In this document: positions 46,604 to 56,443 of the stretch, piece after piece
Layout: each line of letters starts with the position of its first letter
How positions within the stretch are numbered: position 1 is the first letter of the stretch
Source of the DNA: Wohlfahrtiimonas chitiniclastica DSM 18708
Lineage (GTDB): Bacteria; Pseudomonadota; Gammaproteobacteria; Cardiobacteriales; Wohlfahrtiimonadaceae
Direction: 5' to 3'
DNA: 64,000 nucleotides
Assembly (NCBI RefSeq): GCF_000375345.1
Contig: NZ_AQXD01000004.1
Location: forward strand, 80,794-144,793
Translations under genes and position numbers: made by a program
The notes under the pieces: model-generated
Database searches by the model: none
What the model saw: the letters and a program-made list of their open reading frames with translations, nothing else
Told to the model about the DNA's origin: nothing

Positions 46604-47849
46604 AACGTAATGCCTCAGCAGGTTGAGTTTTAGCGGCGCTCCATGCAGGATAGAGGGTGGCTAAACTGGCCAATAAAAATGCGATCAATGCGATCAATGC
46701 AATGTCGCCCACATTGATCACAGTGGGAATGTGGGAAAGTGGATAAACGCTCGGCTCAAATACGGTGTAACCTAAGAAGGATTCCAGCCAACCGATCAAA
46801 CGATTGACATTGTATGTGATGAGTAAACCTAAACTGGTGCCAAGTAAAACGCCCCAAAAACCAATCACAATCCCTTGCACCATAAAAATGGCAAGGATCG
46901 AGCGTGGCGCAAGTCCTAAGGTTCTTAAAATGGCAATTTCTGAGCGCTTATCATTGACCACCATCACTAATGTTGACACCACATTAAACACTGCCACCGC
47001 AATGATCAAACTCATGATGACAAAAATGGTGCGTTTTTCTGTGTCGATCATTTTGGCCAGGGTGGCAAATTGATCCACCCAGCTGTAGATGAGGATGTCA
47101 TTGTCTGCAAATTGATCCACAAGGTTCAATGCCGTTGGCCGCGCGATGCTTGGGTCTTTCAGTTTTAAACGGATGCCTTGGACTTCATCGCTGGGGATTT
47201 TAAAGATCTGATTGGCATCATCAATGTGAATGATCGCCATATTGGCATCATATTCATACATGCCCACGCTGAAAATATCCACCACCGTAAAGGCTTTGGT
47301 GCGCGGGATCACGGTTTCTGAATGGGGAGAGACTTCAGGCGTGATCAACATCACTTGCTCGCCAATGTGCGCATCTAACAGTTCCGCCAAATCTTTGCCT
47401 AGGATCACATTGGCGCTGTCACCATTTAAGGCATCAAAGTTTGGCAAGATGTCAGAAACCTCAGATTGATATGTGGGATTCACGCCTTCAATGCGCACAG
47501 GTCGCATCAAACCATTGGCATTCATGAGCCCTTCACCATTGGTAAACGGCGCGCCTGCCAGCACATTTTCATCAAGGGCGGCGGTTTGATACAGTGTTTC
47601 CCAATCATCAAAATAACCGCTTTCTGCCCGTTTGACGATTTTAAGATCATACGCCATCGACGCGCTCACCTCTTGAATGCCTTGTTGAAAGCCATTCATG
47701 ACGGAGAGCACCACAATAATGGCCGTGAGCCCAAGAGCAATGCCGCCAATAGAGACAAGGGAGATGAAAGAGATGAAGTTATTTTTGCGTTTTGCGCCGG
47801 TGTAGCGCAACCCAATGGCAAGGCTTAACGGTTTAAAAAGCTTAATCAT
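46596..47849 (-). CDS. Lipoprotein-releasing ABC permease (LolC/LolE family), second copy
   Basis: 417 residues with the four-helix LolC/E layout: one N-terminal helix (SLVSIGGIALGLTAIIVVLSV), a large periplasmic domain (about 50-260), then three helices (FVIMSLIIAVAVFNVVSTLV, FMVQGIVIGFWGVLLGTSLGL, and a C-terminal one) and the YPAWSAAKTQPAEALRYE end. It is a clear paralogue of the gene upstream, the two presumably forming the LolCE heterodimer. Which is LolC and which LolE cannot be decided here. Overlaps lolD by eight bases and the other permease by eight. Confidence 0.93.
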   Translation of the reverse strand: MIKLFKPLSLAIGLRYTGAKRKNNFISFISLVSIGGIALGLTAIIVVLSVMNGFQQGIQEVSASMAYDLKIVKRAESGYFDDWETLYQTAALDENVLAGAPFTNGEGLMNANGLMRPVRIEGVNPTYQSEVSDILPNFDALNGDSANVILGKDLAELLDAHIGEQVMLITPEVSPHSETVIPRTKAFTVVDIFSVGMYEYDANMAIIHIDDANQIFKIPSDEVQGIRLKLKDPSIARPTALNLVDQFADNDILIYSWVDQFATLAKMIDTEKRTIFVIMSLIIAVAVFNVVSTLVMVVNDKRSEIAILRTLGLAPRSILAIFMVQGIVIGFWGVLLGTSLGLLITYNVNRLIGWLESFLGYTVFEPSVYPLSHIPTVINVGDIALIALIAFLLASLATLYPAWSAAKTQPAEALRYE

Positions 47850-49107
47850 AACGCAGAGCCTCCGCCGGTTGAGTTTGGGCAGCTTTCCATGCCGGATAAA
47901 GGGTTGCTAAACTTGCGAGCCCAAAGGCAATGCCTGCCACAATGTAAATGTCACTCCACACCACCTCAGATGGAATCTCAAGCACATAAAATGCTTCGCC
48001 CACATTGCTGCCAAAAAAGGATTCCACAGCGCTGACGATGTGATTCACATTGAACGCAATCAATAAGCCAAGCCCCATGCCAATCAATGCACCAAAAAAG
48101 CCAATGAACGTGCCTTGCACCATAAAGATCACCATGATTTGCATCGGTGACATGCCAAGGGTGCGTAAAATGGCAATTTCAGGGCGTTTTTCTGTCACCA
48201 CCATGACAAGTGTGGAGACCACATTAAAAACAGCCACCGCCACAATGAGGCTCATGATGGTGAACATGGTGAGTTTTTCAATTTCGATCATTTTAAATAG
48301 GGTTTTGAACTCATCAATCCACGTGCTGACGCGATAATCATCGCCCAGTTTTTGCTGTAAGCGCTCTGCGGTTTCTCGCGCAATCATCGGATCAGTGAGT
48401 TTAAGGCGCACGCCTGAGACGCTGTTTTTCGGGATTTGATAAATGCGTCCGCTGTCTGATGCATGCATGATGCCCATCGTGGCATCATATTCATATTGCC
48501 CTAAGCGAAAAATGCCCACCACTTTTAAGCGTTTCATACGTGGAATGGCACCTGCTGCGGTCACTTGGATTTTTGGTGTGATCAACGTCACGTGATCGCC
48601 AACACTGGCGCCAAGAGAGAGCGCTAAATCTGTGCCTAAAATGATGCCAAATTCACCGGGCTGTAAAATGGAGAAGTCACTGGCTGTGATGAAATCTGCG
48701 GTGATTTTATCGCTGATGGTGGAGACTTCCTCTTCATAAAGCGGATCAACCCCTTGGATTTTGATGGGGGCAAATTGACCGTTCGCAGCTAACAATCCTT
48801 CACCATTATTAAAGGGCGCACCGGCAATCACATTTGGTTCATGGCGCACGGCGTCATACACATTTTCCCAATCTTTCACAAAGCCTTGTGGATTGTGATC
48901 CGTGATGGCAATGTCATAAGCCATGGCTAAATTGCGCGCTTTGACCTCATTTTGAAAACCATTCATCACCGAGAGCACCACAATCATGGTCATCATGCCT
49001 AAGGCAATGCCACCTATTGAGATGAACGAGATGAATGAGATGAAATTTTTTTTGCGTTGAGCCCGCGTGTAGCGCAGGCCAATGTAGAGCGACAAGGGGC
49101 GAAACAT
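47842..49107 (-). CDS. Lipoprotein-releasing ABC permease (LolC/LolE family), first copy
   Basis: 421 residues, same architecture as the neighbouring paralogue: NFISFISFISIGGIALGMM helix, periplasmic domain, MSLIVAVAVFNVVSTLVMV, FMVQGTFIGFFGALIGMGL, and YPAWKAAQTQPAEALRYD. Two adjacent ATGs could start it; the second (49105-49107) has the better spacing from GAGGAGG, and the first overlaps the scpB stop as ATGA. The order here is permease-permease-lolD, unlike lolC-lolD-lolE of E. coli. Confidence 0.93.
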   Translation of the reverse strand: MFRPLSLYIGLRYTRAQRKKNFISFISFISIGGIALGMMTMIVVLSVMNGFQNEVKARNLAMAYDIAITDHNPQGFVKDWENVYDAVRHEPNVIAGAPFNNGEGLLAANGQFAPIKIQGVDPLYEEEVSTISDKITADFITASDFSILQPGEFGIILGTDLALSLGASVGDHVTLITPKIQVTAAGAIPRMKRLKVVGIFRLGQYEYDATMGIMHASDSGRIYQIPKNSVSGVRLKLTDPMIARETAERLQQKLGDDYRVSTWIDEFKTLFKMIEIEKLTMFTIMSLIVAVAVFNVVSTLVMVVTEKRPEIAILRTLGMSPMQIMVIFMVQGTFIGFFGALIGMGLGLLIAFNVNHIVSAVESFFGSNVGEAFYVLEIPSEVVWSDIYIVAGIAFGLASLATLYPAWKAAQTQPAEALRYD

Positions 49108-49685
49108 CATGCCTCCTCTGTATCGAGTGATAACGCCATGTGTTCAACGGTGGATTCTAATTTCTCAAGCTCAATGAGGGGCGGAAGTTCACTCAGTTGC
49201 TTGAGGTTAAAATCATCCAAAAATTGTTTGGTGGTGCCGTATAGATTTGGGCGCCCGGGCACTTCACGCTGACCAAGCACTTTAATCCATTCACGCTCAA
49301 GCAATGTTTTGATGATGTTGCTGCTGACGGCAACACCGCGAATCTCTTCAATGTCCCCTCGGCTAATCGGTTGGCGGTAGGCAATTAAGGCTAAGGTTTC
49401 AAGGAGCGCGCGGCTATAGCGCTGTGGCTTTTCATCAAACAAGCGCGAAACCCACGGGGAGAATTGTTGCGGCACTTGAATGCGATAGCCTGAGGCCACC
49501 TCCACAAGTTCAACGCCACGCCCTTCTAATTGGTATTTCAACGCCGTGAGGGCTTCTTTAATGGCTTCTGTGCTTGGCTGTTCATGCAGCTCAAACAGGG
49601 CTTGCATGTCGGTGATTTTTAACGGGGTGCGAGCGGCGCTTAAAATGGCCTCAAGCAGTACATTTAATGGCGGTAATGCATTCAT
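49107..49685 (-). CDS. scpB: Segregation and condensation protein ScpB
   Basis: Kleisin-associated winged-helix protein of the SMC-ScpAB condensin. About 192 residues from the ATG at 49683-49685 (MNALPPLNVLLEAILSAAR). The signature LLETLALIAYRQPISRGDIEEIRGV and LYGTTKQFLDDF are diagnostic. A longer frame upstream lies inside holA and is not used. The ATG overlaps the holA TGA (ATGA). Its usual partner scpA is not adjacent, so SMC complex genes are split. Confidence 0.94.
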   Translation of the reverse strand: MNALPPLNVLLEAILSAARTPLKITDMQALFELHEQPSTEAIKEALTALKYQLEGRGVELVEVASGYRIQVPQQFSPWVSRLFDEKPQRYSRALLETLALIAYRQPISRGDIEEIRGVAVSSNIIKTLLEREWIKVLGQREVPGRPNLYGTTKQFLDDFNLKQLSELPPLIELEKLESTVEHMALSLDTEEA

Positions 49686-50713
49686 AGATTGATCTCTGCA
49701 CTTAACGGAAGAAGACGTTTGCCAGCGAAGGCAAAGGCGGTGCGCATGATGGCATTCCAAGGATTTTCGTTCAATTGACCTTTTGTGGCCAAATCAATTT
49801 GAACCACCATGCGGGTTAAATGGCGGATGCGCTGTGGACTTAAACGATTGAGGGCTTGGCGATACATAGCTTTTTGGCTGCCCCAAACGTCATTGAGCGC
49901 CATCTCCATTGTGGCGCCTTGTGCCATTTTGCTTTGCATGCGATGGATGAGGTTGATCTCTTTATGCAGCACCCAATTGACTAAAATGGGCGCATCACCC
50001 TCTGAGCGTAAACCTTGCAAAATTCGGTAAATGCGGGCAATGTCCGCCGTCAGTAGGGCAGAGCTTAGATCAAATGCCACAAAGTTTGAGTTCTCGCTAC
50101 TAAGCTCAATGATCATCTCATGGGAAATCGGCGCATTGCCATATAAAAATTGCAACTGCGTTAGCAATTGTTCAATGGCTAAAAAGTTGCCTTCATTGTG
50201 CGCACTGATGAACGCCACCGATTCAGGCAGTAAATTCACTTGCAATTGGCGGGCGCGCTCTTTGATCCATTGCGGCAATTTTGTGTGATCAGGTGGAAAG
50301 ACGGTGATCAAGCAACCGTTGCGCTCCACCATTTGCACCGTTTTATTTTTTTGGGCATTGCGATCAAGCTTTGGCATGGTGATGAGGTAAAAAAGATCCG
50401 AATGGGTTTGATCTAAACACTCATAAAGCTGCTTGAAAGTTTTGGCATCGGGCTTTTGGGTAAAGCGCAATTGGATGAGTTTTTCTGTCGAAAAAAGGGA
50501 TAAACTTTGGCCGGTGGTTAAAATGTGCGACCAATCAAATTTATTGTCCACATCAAACACTTCACGCTCATAGCGCCCTAAATTCATGATGGCATTTTTG
50601 ATGGTCTGCTCTGTGTTGAGCATCAACGCTGGTTCATCGCCTGTGATGAGACAATAGGGCAGGCGAATGATTTTGGGTAATTCTTTGGTAACGAAGTCCT
50701 GAGCAATCCGCAT
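49682..50713 (-). CDS. holA: DNA polymerase III subunit delta
   Basis: Clamp-loader subunit that opens the beta clamp. 343 residues. Features: CLITGDEPALMLNTEQTIKNAI near the N-terminus, LSLFSTEKLIQLRF, and a C-terminal helical region. It usually follows lptE; here it follows the secB terminator and begins a run with scpB. A promoter must lie in the ~20 bases between the terminator and the start, or it is fed by readthrough from secB. Confidence 0.93.
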   Translation of the reverse strand: MRIAQDFVTKELPKIIRLPYCLITGDEPALMLNTEQTIKNAIMNLGRYEREVFDVDNKFDWSHILTTGQSLSLFSTEKLIQLRFTQKPDAKTFKQLYECLDQTHSDLFYLITMPKLDRNAQKNKTVQMVERNGCLITVFPPDHTKLPQWIKERARQLQVNLLPESVAFISAHNEGNFLAIEQLLTQLQFLYGNAPISHEMIIELSSENSNFVAFDLSSALLTADIARIYRILQGLRSEGDAPILVNWVLHKEINLIHRMQSKMAQGATMEMALNDVWGSQKAMYRQALNRLSPQRIRHLTRMVVQIDLATKGQLNENPWNAIMRTAFAFAGKRLLPLSAEINL

Positions 50714-50735
50714 AATTTTTCATTCTCAAATAAAG

Positions 50736-50760
50736 AAAAACCCTCAAAAAGAGGGTTTTT
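50736..50760. terminator. Terminator after secB
   Basis: AAAAACCCTC-AAAAA-GAGGGTTTTT, symmetrical and able to act on either strand. Confidence 0.85.
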
Positions 50761-50776
50761 GTGAATGCATGATGGA

Positions 50777-51244
50777 TTATGCATTCCCTTCAGCTTGCAT
50801 CTGTTCTAAACGTTGTGCGTAGAGCAAATCAAAGTTCACAGGGGCTAACGTTAATGGCGGGAAGCCTGCTTTTAACACCATAGAATCTAATGTTTCACGC
50901 GCGTATGGGAACAAAATGTTCGGGCAAAATGCGCCTTCCATGTGGCTGCGTTGTTCATCGCTAAAGCCTTCAATGGTGAATACGCCTGCTTGCTCGATTT
51001 CCACTAAGTACAATACATCATCGCCGACTTTAGCAGTCATGGTTAAACGTAAGGCAACTTCTGTCAAACCATCATCGATTTGTGTGGCTAAGTTTGCTAA
51101 CTGCACAGAGATCTCTGGTGCGGTTTCATTTTTAAAACACGCAGGTGCATTTGGCACTTCAACAGAGATGTTTTTATTGTATAACTTATGAACGTTAAAG
51201 ATCGGACCTTCGTTCGCTGCTGCGTTTGCTGCATTCTCAGACAT
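50777..51244 (-). CDS. secB: Protein-export chaperone SecB
   Basis: Tetrameric chaperone bringing preproteins to SecA. 155 residues. FNVHKLYNKNISVEVPNAP and FCPNILFPYARETLDSMVLKAGFPPLTLAPVNFDLLY (the latter shown here as family segments) are typical. Last gene of yibN-grxC-secB, 25 bases after grxC; the usual next gene gpsA is absent. Confidence 0.97.
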   Translation of the reverse strand: MSENAANAAANEGPIFNVHKLYNKNISVEVPNAPACFKNETAPEISVQLANLATQIDDGLTEVALRLTMTAKVGDDVLYLVEIEQAGVFTIEGFSDEQRSHMEGAFCPNILFPYARETLDSMVLKAGFPPLTLAPVNFDLLYAQRLEQMQAEGNA

Positions 51245-51269
51245 ACGTTTTCCTTTATAAAGTGGTTAA

Positions 51270-51521
51270 TTATTTTGCTAAGAGTGGATCTAAGCCGCCT
51301 TTGGCATTTAAGGCAACAAGGTCATCACAACCGCCAATGTGTTGATCATTGATGAAGATTTGTGGCACAGTGTCACGGCCTGAGCGAGATTTGCTCTCTT
51401 CCCACAATTTAGCGTCTTGATTCACATTATAGATGGTCACGTCCGCGCCTTTGCTTTTTAATAAATCTAATGCGCGTTTGCAATATGGGCAAGAAGGCAT
51501 GTAATACATTTCAACTGACAT
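51270..51521 (-). CDS. grxC: Glutaredoxin 3
   Basis: 83 residues. Dithiol active site CPYC at Cys11 and Cys14 (MYYMPSCPYCKRALDLL), TVPQIFINDQHIGGCDDL for glutathione binding. Reduces protein and small-molecule disulfides with glutathione. Conserved context between the rhodanese and secB genes. Confidence 0.96.
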   Translation of the reverse strand: MSVEMYYMPSCPYCKRALDLLKSKGADVTIYNVNQDAKLWEESKSRSGRDTVPQIFINDQHIGGCDDLVALNAKGGLDPLLAK

Positions 51522-51531
51522 TGTTCAACTC

Positions 51532-51963
51532 CTATTTTTTAGATGATTCAACAGGTAAATTTGCTTGTGTCCAAGCATTGATACCGCCTTGAAGTGAAAA
51601 GAGGCTCACATCAGGATGCTCTTTACGTAATTTTTCCACAGCCGCCGTTGAGGCAGATGCAGAGTCACAATATAAAACGATCACTTTATTTTTCAATGCG
51701 CTGCTGGTGGTGACTTTTGTGGATAATTGGTCCACTGGCATGTGTACTGCGCTTGGAATGTGGGCTCTTTTATAGGCATCAGCATCACGGATGTCTACAA
51801 ATACCGCTTGATCGTCATTAGACAATTGTAACGCTTTCACAGAAGAGATCAAAAATGCTTTGGTTTTGATTGATTTTAATTCATTTAAAATGATCAGGAC
51901 AAATACGATGGTTAAGCCTGCAAACCATATCAATTCAGCACGAAAGAATTCCAAAAAAGTCAT
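51532..51963 (-). CDS. Membrane-anchored rhodanese-like protein (YibN-like)
   Basis: 143 residues. One N-terminal membrane helix (LIWFAGLTIVFVLIILNEL) and a rhodanese domain with AVFVDIRDADAYKRAHIPSA and the active-site loop YCDSASAS around Cys99. Sulfurtransferase activity is plausible, substrate unknown. Genome context yibN-grxC-secB is shared with E. coli. Confidence 0.92.
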   Translation of the reverse strand: MTFLEFFRAELIWFAGLTIVFVLIILNELKSIKTKAFLISSVKALQLSNDDQAVFVDIRDADAYKRAHIPSAVHMPVDQLSTKVTTSSALKNKVIVLYCDSASASTAAVEKLRKEHPDVSLFSLQGGINAWTQANLPVESSKK

Positions 51964-52125
51964 AATGGTGAGATATCCTTAAGATCATACAAAAGTTATA
52001 AACGCCTTATTCTATCAGTAAACTTTATAAAAGAGTGAGAATAAATCGCAAAGCGCGCGATTTCAATTTGCGCAAAATGTGCCACAATGGCAGCTATTTT
52101 TTATGAAACTTTAAGGCTTTGATTT

Positions 52126-55089
52126 ATGATCCGTTCGATGACGCAGTATGCCGCATTGTGTTCGCTTTTGAGCGTCCCTTATATGACGCTTAATCTAGCA
52201 GTGGCCGATCACGGTTCGGTGCCCACGCTTTTACATGCATCAAGCCTTGCCATTTCTGCGTTAATTTTAGAGGATGCATCCATGGAAAAAACATTGCGCC
52301 GTGCGGACAATGGCCATTTAAAGTCTATGTTAAAGGCTGCGCGCATTTATCATTTTGGTGATTTTGATCAGGACATTGAGTCCGACCTAATGATGGCACA
52401 ATATTGGTATGAGCGCGCGATCACAGAACATCCTAAAGATTATCGTGCATATTATGAACTCGCTGAATTGCTGCGCATCTCATCACCGAATGATCCTAAT
52501 TTACTGTCCTATTATCAAAAAGCCACACAATTGACGGATACGGACATCGATGTCTTGTTATTTGCTGCGCGCTTTTTTGCAGAGCGCGGCTTAGATCAGC
52601 AAGCTTTGACGCAATATGAACGGGTCATTGCCCTCAATACCAGTGAATCGAGCACCTATTATGCTAAGCTCAGCAGCGCGCATCTTCTTAAATATGGCGG
52701 GCAGGGCGTTCAAAAAAATCCTAGAAAAGCCCATCAATATTATCTAGAGATCGTTGCCAACAATTTTAATGATGCCGAAAGCTTTTATGAACTGGGGGAT
52801 GATTATCAGCATGGCATTGGCACGGCTGTGGATCTGACGCAAGCAAAAGATTATTATCAGCGCTCATTTGATGGGCGAGCACGCTTGCCACTCGGTCAAT
52901 TATTACTGCAATCCACGGATAAAGCGCAGCGAATAGAAGGCATTCAGCAGGTGATTGCTGCAATGGCCTTGCCAGAAAATCGCCAAGCAGTGACGGAGAT
53001 TTTATTGCCATTACGCACTGAATATCCGGAAATTGCGGCATGGCTGTATGATCAAGCCGTTTATTCAGATCATCGCAATAGTTTTGATGCGCGAGCAGTG
53101 TTAAAAGAGGGCTGCGAAGCAAATGATCCCGATCATTGCTTTTATGAAGCGCTGTGGCAACTTGGCAACCGTGTGTATGAAAAAGAGGGCTTTGCCCGCA
53201 TGCTTGCGTTTGCAAAAGCGAATGATGAGCGCGCAATGGCAAAGTTGATTGAGCATTATCATGATCAAAATGATGCAGACAATGAACTCAAATGGCTGAA
53301 AGCACGCGCAGAGCTTTTACAGACAGAAGCCGCTTATGAAGCGGTGGCCTATTTTTATGTCAATGAAATGAATTATGATGAAGCTGTGGTTTGGTATGGC
53401 AAAATTGATGCGCCATCTGAGGACACTGCCAGGAACTTTCAGCATGCCAAAAATGAAGCCGCATATTTTAAGCATCGCGCCATTGCCGCGAAAGCTGATT
53501 GGGAAGATGCAGAATTTATGGCAAGCATTTATCAGCGCCAAGGGCGATTTGATCAAGCCATTGCCATGCTTGAGCCTTGGGCACAGACGAAAGAGACCGC
53601 AGGGTACTTATTGGTAGATGCGCTTGATCGCTCGCAAATTCCCGAAAACTTACAGCGCGCCACGCAACATCATTTAAAGCGTGCCAAAGCAGGGCAAGAG
53701 GCTGCGTATTATGAGTTGTATCAGCGATATGTACAAAACATTGATCCTACCATTACGCGGGAAGATGTGGTGGCATGGATGCAAGATTGGCAAGCGCTCG
53801 ATGCGGATCAAAGCCGCTATTATATTGAGGAGCTTGAAGCCTATGATGAAGCCCTCAAGCAGCAAGATTTAGAAACATTGGCAAAAGCGTATCAATTTGG
53901 CTCTGGCATCCGAAAAGATGAGGCAAAATATTGGGCGCTCCTTGAAGAACTCAGTGCCCAAAACAATCAATGGGCACTGCAAACATTGGCCTATGCTTAC
54001 TATTATGGCGAGATTGAACCCCATGATTGGTCTAAAGCGGTGGCGCTGTATCAAAAGCTCAATGAACCTGATGAAGAAGCACAAGCGATCATGGCCGATT
54101 ATAAGCGTTATTTTGTGCCTGCCGAACAAGGTGATGATGCAGCAAAGGCAGCGTTAGGGCAATACTATGTCACCACTGAACCCTTTAAGAGTCGCCCAGA
54201 TGATGTCAAAAAAGGGTTGGCATTACTCAATCAAGCGGCAGCGGCTGGTAATGGTGATGCGATGCTGAGTTTGGCGGATTATTATGGTTATGAGGATTAT
54301 GCGCCTTATTTACAATTAAAATGGTTAGAAGCTGCGGTGGATGCTGGCAATCACGAGGCGGCGTTAAAGTTGGCACAGCTTAAAATCATGCGCACAATGT
54401 ATCCATTGGTCAATGAGGCTGAGCAAACGGGCATTGAAGATTTATTGACCTTTGCTGCACAAAAGCTTGAGGCGGCCAATGAAGCTTTGGTGGATTTTTA
54501 TCTGTTGATGCATCAAGATGAGCGAGCAGAAGCACTGCTCGACACATTGCCATTAGCGACACAGCAATCATTGTATCCGAAGCTTGGAGAGTTTCATGCC
54601 ACCGATACCGATGAGCATGCCAGTCACTTTAACAAGGCTGCACGCTATTATGACAAAGCATATCAAGGCGGCGATTTAATCTATGGCATTAAGTTGGCTG
54701 AACTTTATTGGCAAGGGGATCAAACCTTAGCGCGTGATGAGCAGCAGGCAACCGCATTGATGAATGCAGTGTTTAGTGCCATCATTGATTCACAGGCATT
54801 GTATTTATCGGACAATATTGTAGAGTCATTGTTACGCCTTCATCGAGAAGATGCCTTTGCGCGCGCATGGTTAAAGCGTTTATCCATTGAGGGCAATAGC
54901 TACGCTGCGGCACAATTGGCGCAAATGTATGCCAAAGAGGAAGATTATGCGAGTGCTTATCTGTATGCGAAAGTGGCAGGACATTGGTTTGCAGATGATT
55001 TAGCGAGTCATTTAACGCCAGCGGTGATTGAGGTATTAGATGCACGCGCACAACAGTTGGCCAAAGCAAAAGCGCCATCAGAATTCTAA
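52126..55089 (+). CDS. Large Sel1/TPR-repeat protein, probably exported
   Basis: 987 residues. A weak N-terminal signal (MIRSMTQYAALCSLLSVPYMTLNLAVA) is followed by repeats across the whole length. Typical Sel1/TPR units are seen: MLKAARIYHFGDFDQDIESD, YYELAELLRI, FYELGDDYQHGIGTAVDLTQ, TLAKAYQFGSGIRKDEAKYW and AQMYAKEEDYASAYLYA. The size and repeat type recall AlgK-like or other scaffold proteins of polysaccharide or envelope complexes, but no polymer genes are nearby, so the role is unknown. It is followed 8 bases later by the DUF421 gene with AAGGAG, so they form an operon. Confidence 0.78.
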   Translation: MIRSMTQYAALCSLLSVPYMTLNLAVADHGSVPTLLHASSLAISALILEDASMEKTLRRADNGHLKSMLKAARIYHFGDFDQDIESDLMMAQYWYERAITEHPKDYRAYYELAELLRISSPNDPNLLSYYQKATQLTDTDIDVLLFAARFFAERGLDQQALTQYERVIALNTSESSTYYAKLSSAHLLKYGGQGVQKNPRKAHQYYLEIVANNFNDAESFYELGDDYQHGIGTAVDLTQAKDYYQRSFDGRARLPLGQLLLQSTDKAQRIEGIQQVIAAMALPENRQAVTEILLPLRTEYPEIAAWLYDQAVYSDHRNSFDARAVLKEGCEANDPDHCFYEALWQLGNRVYEKEGFARMLAFAKANDERAMAKLIEHYHDQNDADNELKWLKARAELLQTEAAYEAVAYFYVNEMNYDEAVVWYGKIDAPSEDTARNFQHAKNEAAYFKHRAIAAKADWEDAEFMASIYQRQGRFDQAIAMLEPWAQTKETAGYLLVDALDRSQIPENLQRATQHHLKRAKAGQEAAYYELYQRYVQNIDPTITREDVVAWMQDWQALDADQSRYYIEELEAYDEALKQQDLETLAKAYQFGSGIRKDEAKYWALLEELSAQNNQWALQTLAYAYYYGEIEPHDWSKAVALYQKLNEPDEEAQAIMADYKRYFVPAEQGDDAAKAALGQYYVTTEPFKSRPDDVKKGLALLNQAAAAGNGDAMLSLADYYGYEDYAPYLQLKWLEAAVDAGNHEAALKLAQLKIMRTMYPLVNEAEQTGIEDLLTFAAQKLEAANEALVDFYLLMHQDERAEALLDTLPLATQQSLYPKLGEFHATDTDEHASHFNKAARYYDKAYQGGDLIYGIKLAELYWQGDQTLARDEQQATALMNAVFSAIIDSQALYLSDNIVESLLRLHREDAFARAWLKRLSIEGNSYAAAQLAQMYAKEEDYASAYLYAKVAGHWFADDLASHLTPAVIEVLDARAQQLAKAKAPSEF

Positions 55090-55097
55090 GGAGCATT

Positions 55098-55787
55098 ATG
55101 TTTGACTTGAGTTTACACATGCAAAGTTCCATGGTCATTAAATTGGTGGTGGGCATGCTGTGCGTTTTGATCTTTTTGCGGATTTCGGGTAAATCCCAAA
55201 TGTCCCAAATGACGCCCACAGATGTGGTGAACTCTTTTGTCATTGGCGCCATTGTGGGGGGTACGATTTATGCGCCTGCATTGTCTGTGTGGCACATGGT
55301 GTTTGGCATTGTGGTGTGGACAATCATCAACCTTGGGATTCATCAACTTACGAAAATCCGCTTTTTCAGTGATCTGTTTTATGGTCGCGTGGTGTTTTTG
55401 GTGAAAGATGGCAAGCTTGATGTCAAAGCGATGAAGCAAAATAAAATCAATGCCGAGCAATTGACGGCTAAGCTTCGAGAGCAGCGGATTTTTAGCCTAT
55501 TAGATGTGGATGATGTGCGCTTAGAAACCGATGGGCAGTTTACTGTATTTTTGAAAACAGAAGCATGTTTAGGTTTTTTACTCATCAATCAAGGCAGCAT
55601 TTTAGAAGATAATTTGAAAGATGCGCAGCGCTCAAGCACCTGGCTTAAACAGGAAATGTTGAAATTAGGCTATGCCAATATTGAGGATTTATACTGCGTG
55701 GAATGGACACCTAACCGCGGATTTTTTGTGGTGGACAATGAAGGCAATTCTTCTGGCATTACTGCAAAGTCTGTGGATTTGAAATAA
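55098..55787 (+). CDS. DUF421 / YetF-family membrane protein
   Basis: 229 residues. Three N-terminal membrane helices with the family motif RISGKSQMSQMTPTDVVNSFVIGAIVG (seen in segments), then a cytoplasmic alpha/beta domain with VVFLVKDGKLDVKAMKQNKI and LREQRIFSLLDVDDVRLETDG. YetF-type proteins are widespread and of uncertain function. Cotranscribed with the repeat protein; ends at a bidirectional terminator. Confidence 0.9.
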   Translation: MFDLSLHMQSSMVIKLVVGMLCVLIFLRISGKSQMSQMTPTDVVNSFVIGAIVGGTIYAPALSVWHMVFGIVVWTIINLGIHQLTKIRFFSDLFYGRVVFLVKDGKLDVKAMKQNKINAEQLTAKLREQRIFSLLDVDDVRLETDGQFTVFLKTEACLGFLLINQGSILEDNLKDAQRSSTWLKQEMLKLGYANIEDLYCVEWTPNRGFFVVDNEGNSSGITAKSVDLK

Positions 55788-55813
55788 AAAAAGCACCCAA
55801 TGGGTGCTTTTTT
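55786..55813. terminator. Bidirectional terminator between the DUF421 gene and the porin remnant
   Basis: AAGCACCCA / TGGGTGCTT flanked by A7 and T6. Confidence 0.87.
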
Positions 55814-55825
55814 ATGGTGATTCAA

Positions 55826-56443
55826 TTAGAAGTTGTAAGTGATGCCAAGCATGATGTCATGAGATTTTGCACGTGTTTTAAAGGTTGTGGTGCTGTTGTC
55901 TTCACGGAAGGAAACTTTAGATTTCCCTGCATCCACATAACGGTAGCTTAAATCTAATGCTAAATCAGCATTCAATGCGTATTGAACACCAGCACCAACG
56001 CTCCATGCAAAGTTGTTAGAGCGGTGAGATTGAGAGGCATTGAAAACATCACCCGCGTCATTAAGATTTAATTTAACGGTTTGCTTCACATTTGCATAAC
56101 CAATACCAGCAGACACATAAGGCGTGAATGCAGATTCATTCGTAAAATCATAGTAAACATTGGCCATCACAGTGTTGATGTTCAATTGATTAGAGCTGTT
56201 GACGGTTGCAGGTTCACCAGGAATATTGAATGTTTCATTCGCTTTTGCTTTGCCGCGTGCGGTGAAATCTAATTCAGCACGAATCGGTAAGCCAAAGGCT
56301 TGAGAGAAGTTGTAACCAAAGGCAACGCCACCTGCAAAAACGCTTTTGTTTTTGCTGCCTTTGCTGAATGATTCATTGTCTGCAGCATCTTCACCATCAA
56401 TATGATTGGCATTGTGTTTTTTAAGGCCAGAAAAAATGGCTGC
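55826..56443 (-). pseudogene. 5'-truncated opacity-type outer-membrane beta-barrel protein
   Basis: The frame is open for about 205 codons with no proper start. It ends with a porin-like C-terminus (SHDIMLGITYNF, terminal Phe). Internal strands are typical of opacity/OmpA-like barrels: TPYVSAGIGYANV, NFAWSVGAGVQYALNADLALDLSYRYVDAG, and FAGGVAFGYNFSQAFGLPIRAELDF. The signal peptide and first strand are missing: reading upstream meets a TGA at 56444-56446. That TGA lies inside the terminator hairpin of the upstream EamA gene. Only a late TTG or an internal ATG remains as a start, so it is most likely a deletion remnant. Confidence 0.75.
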
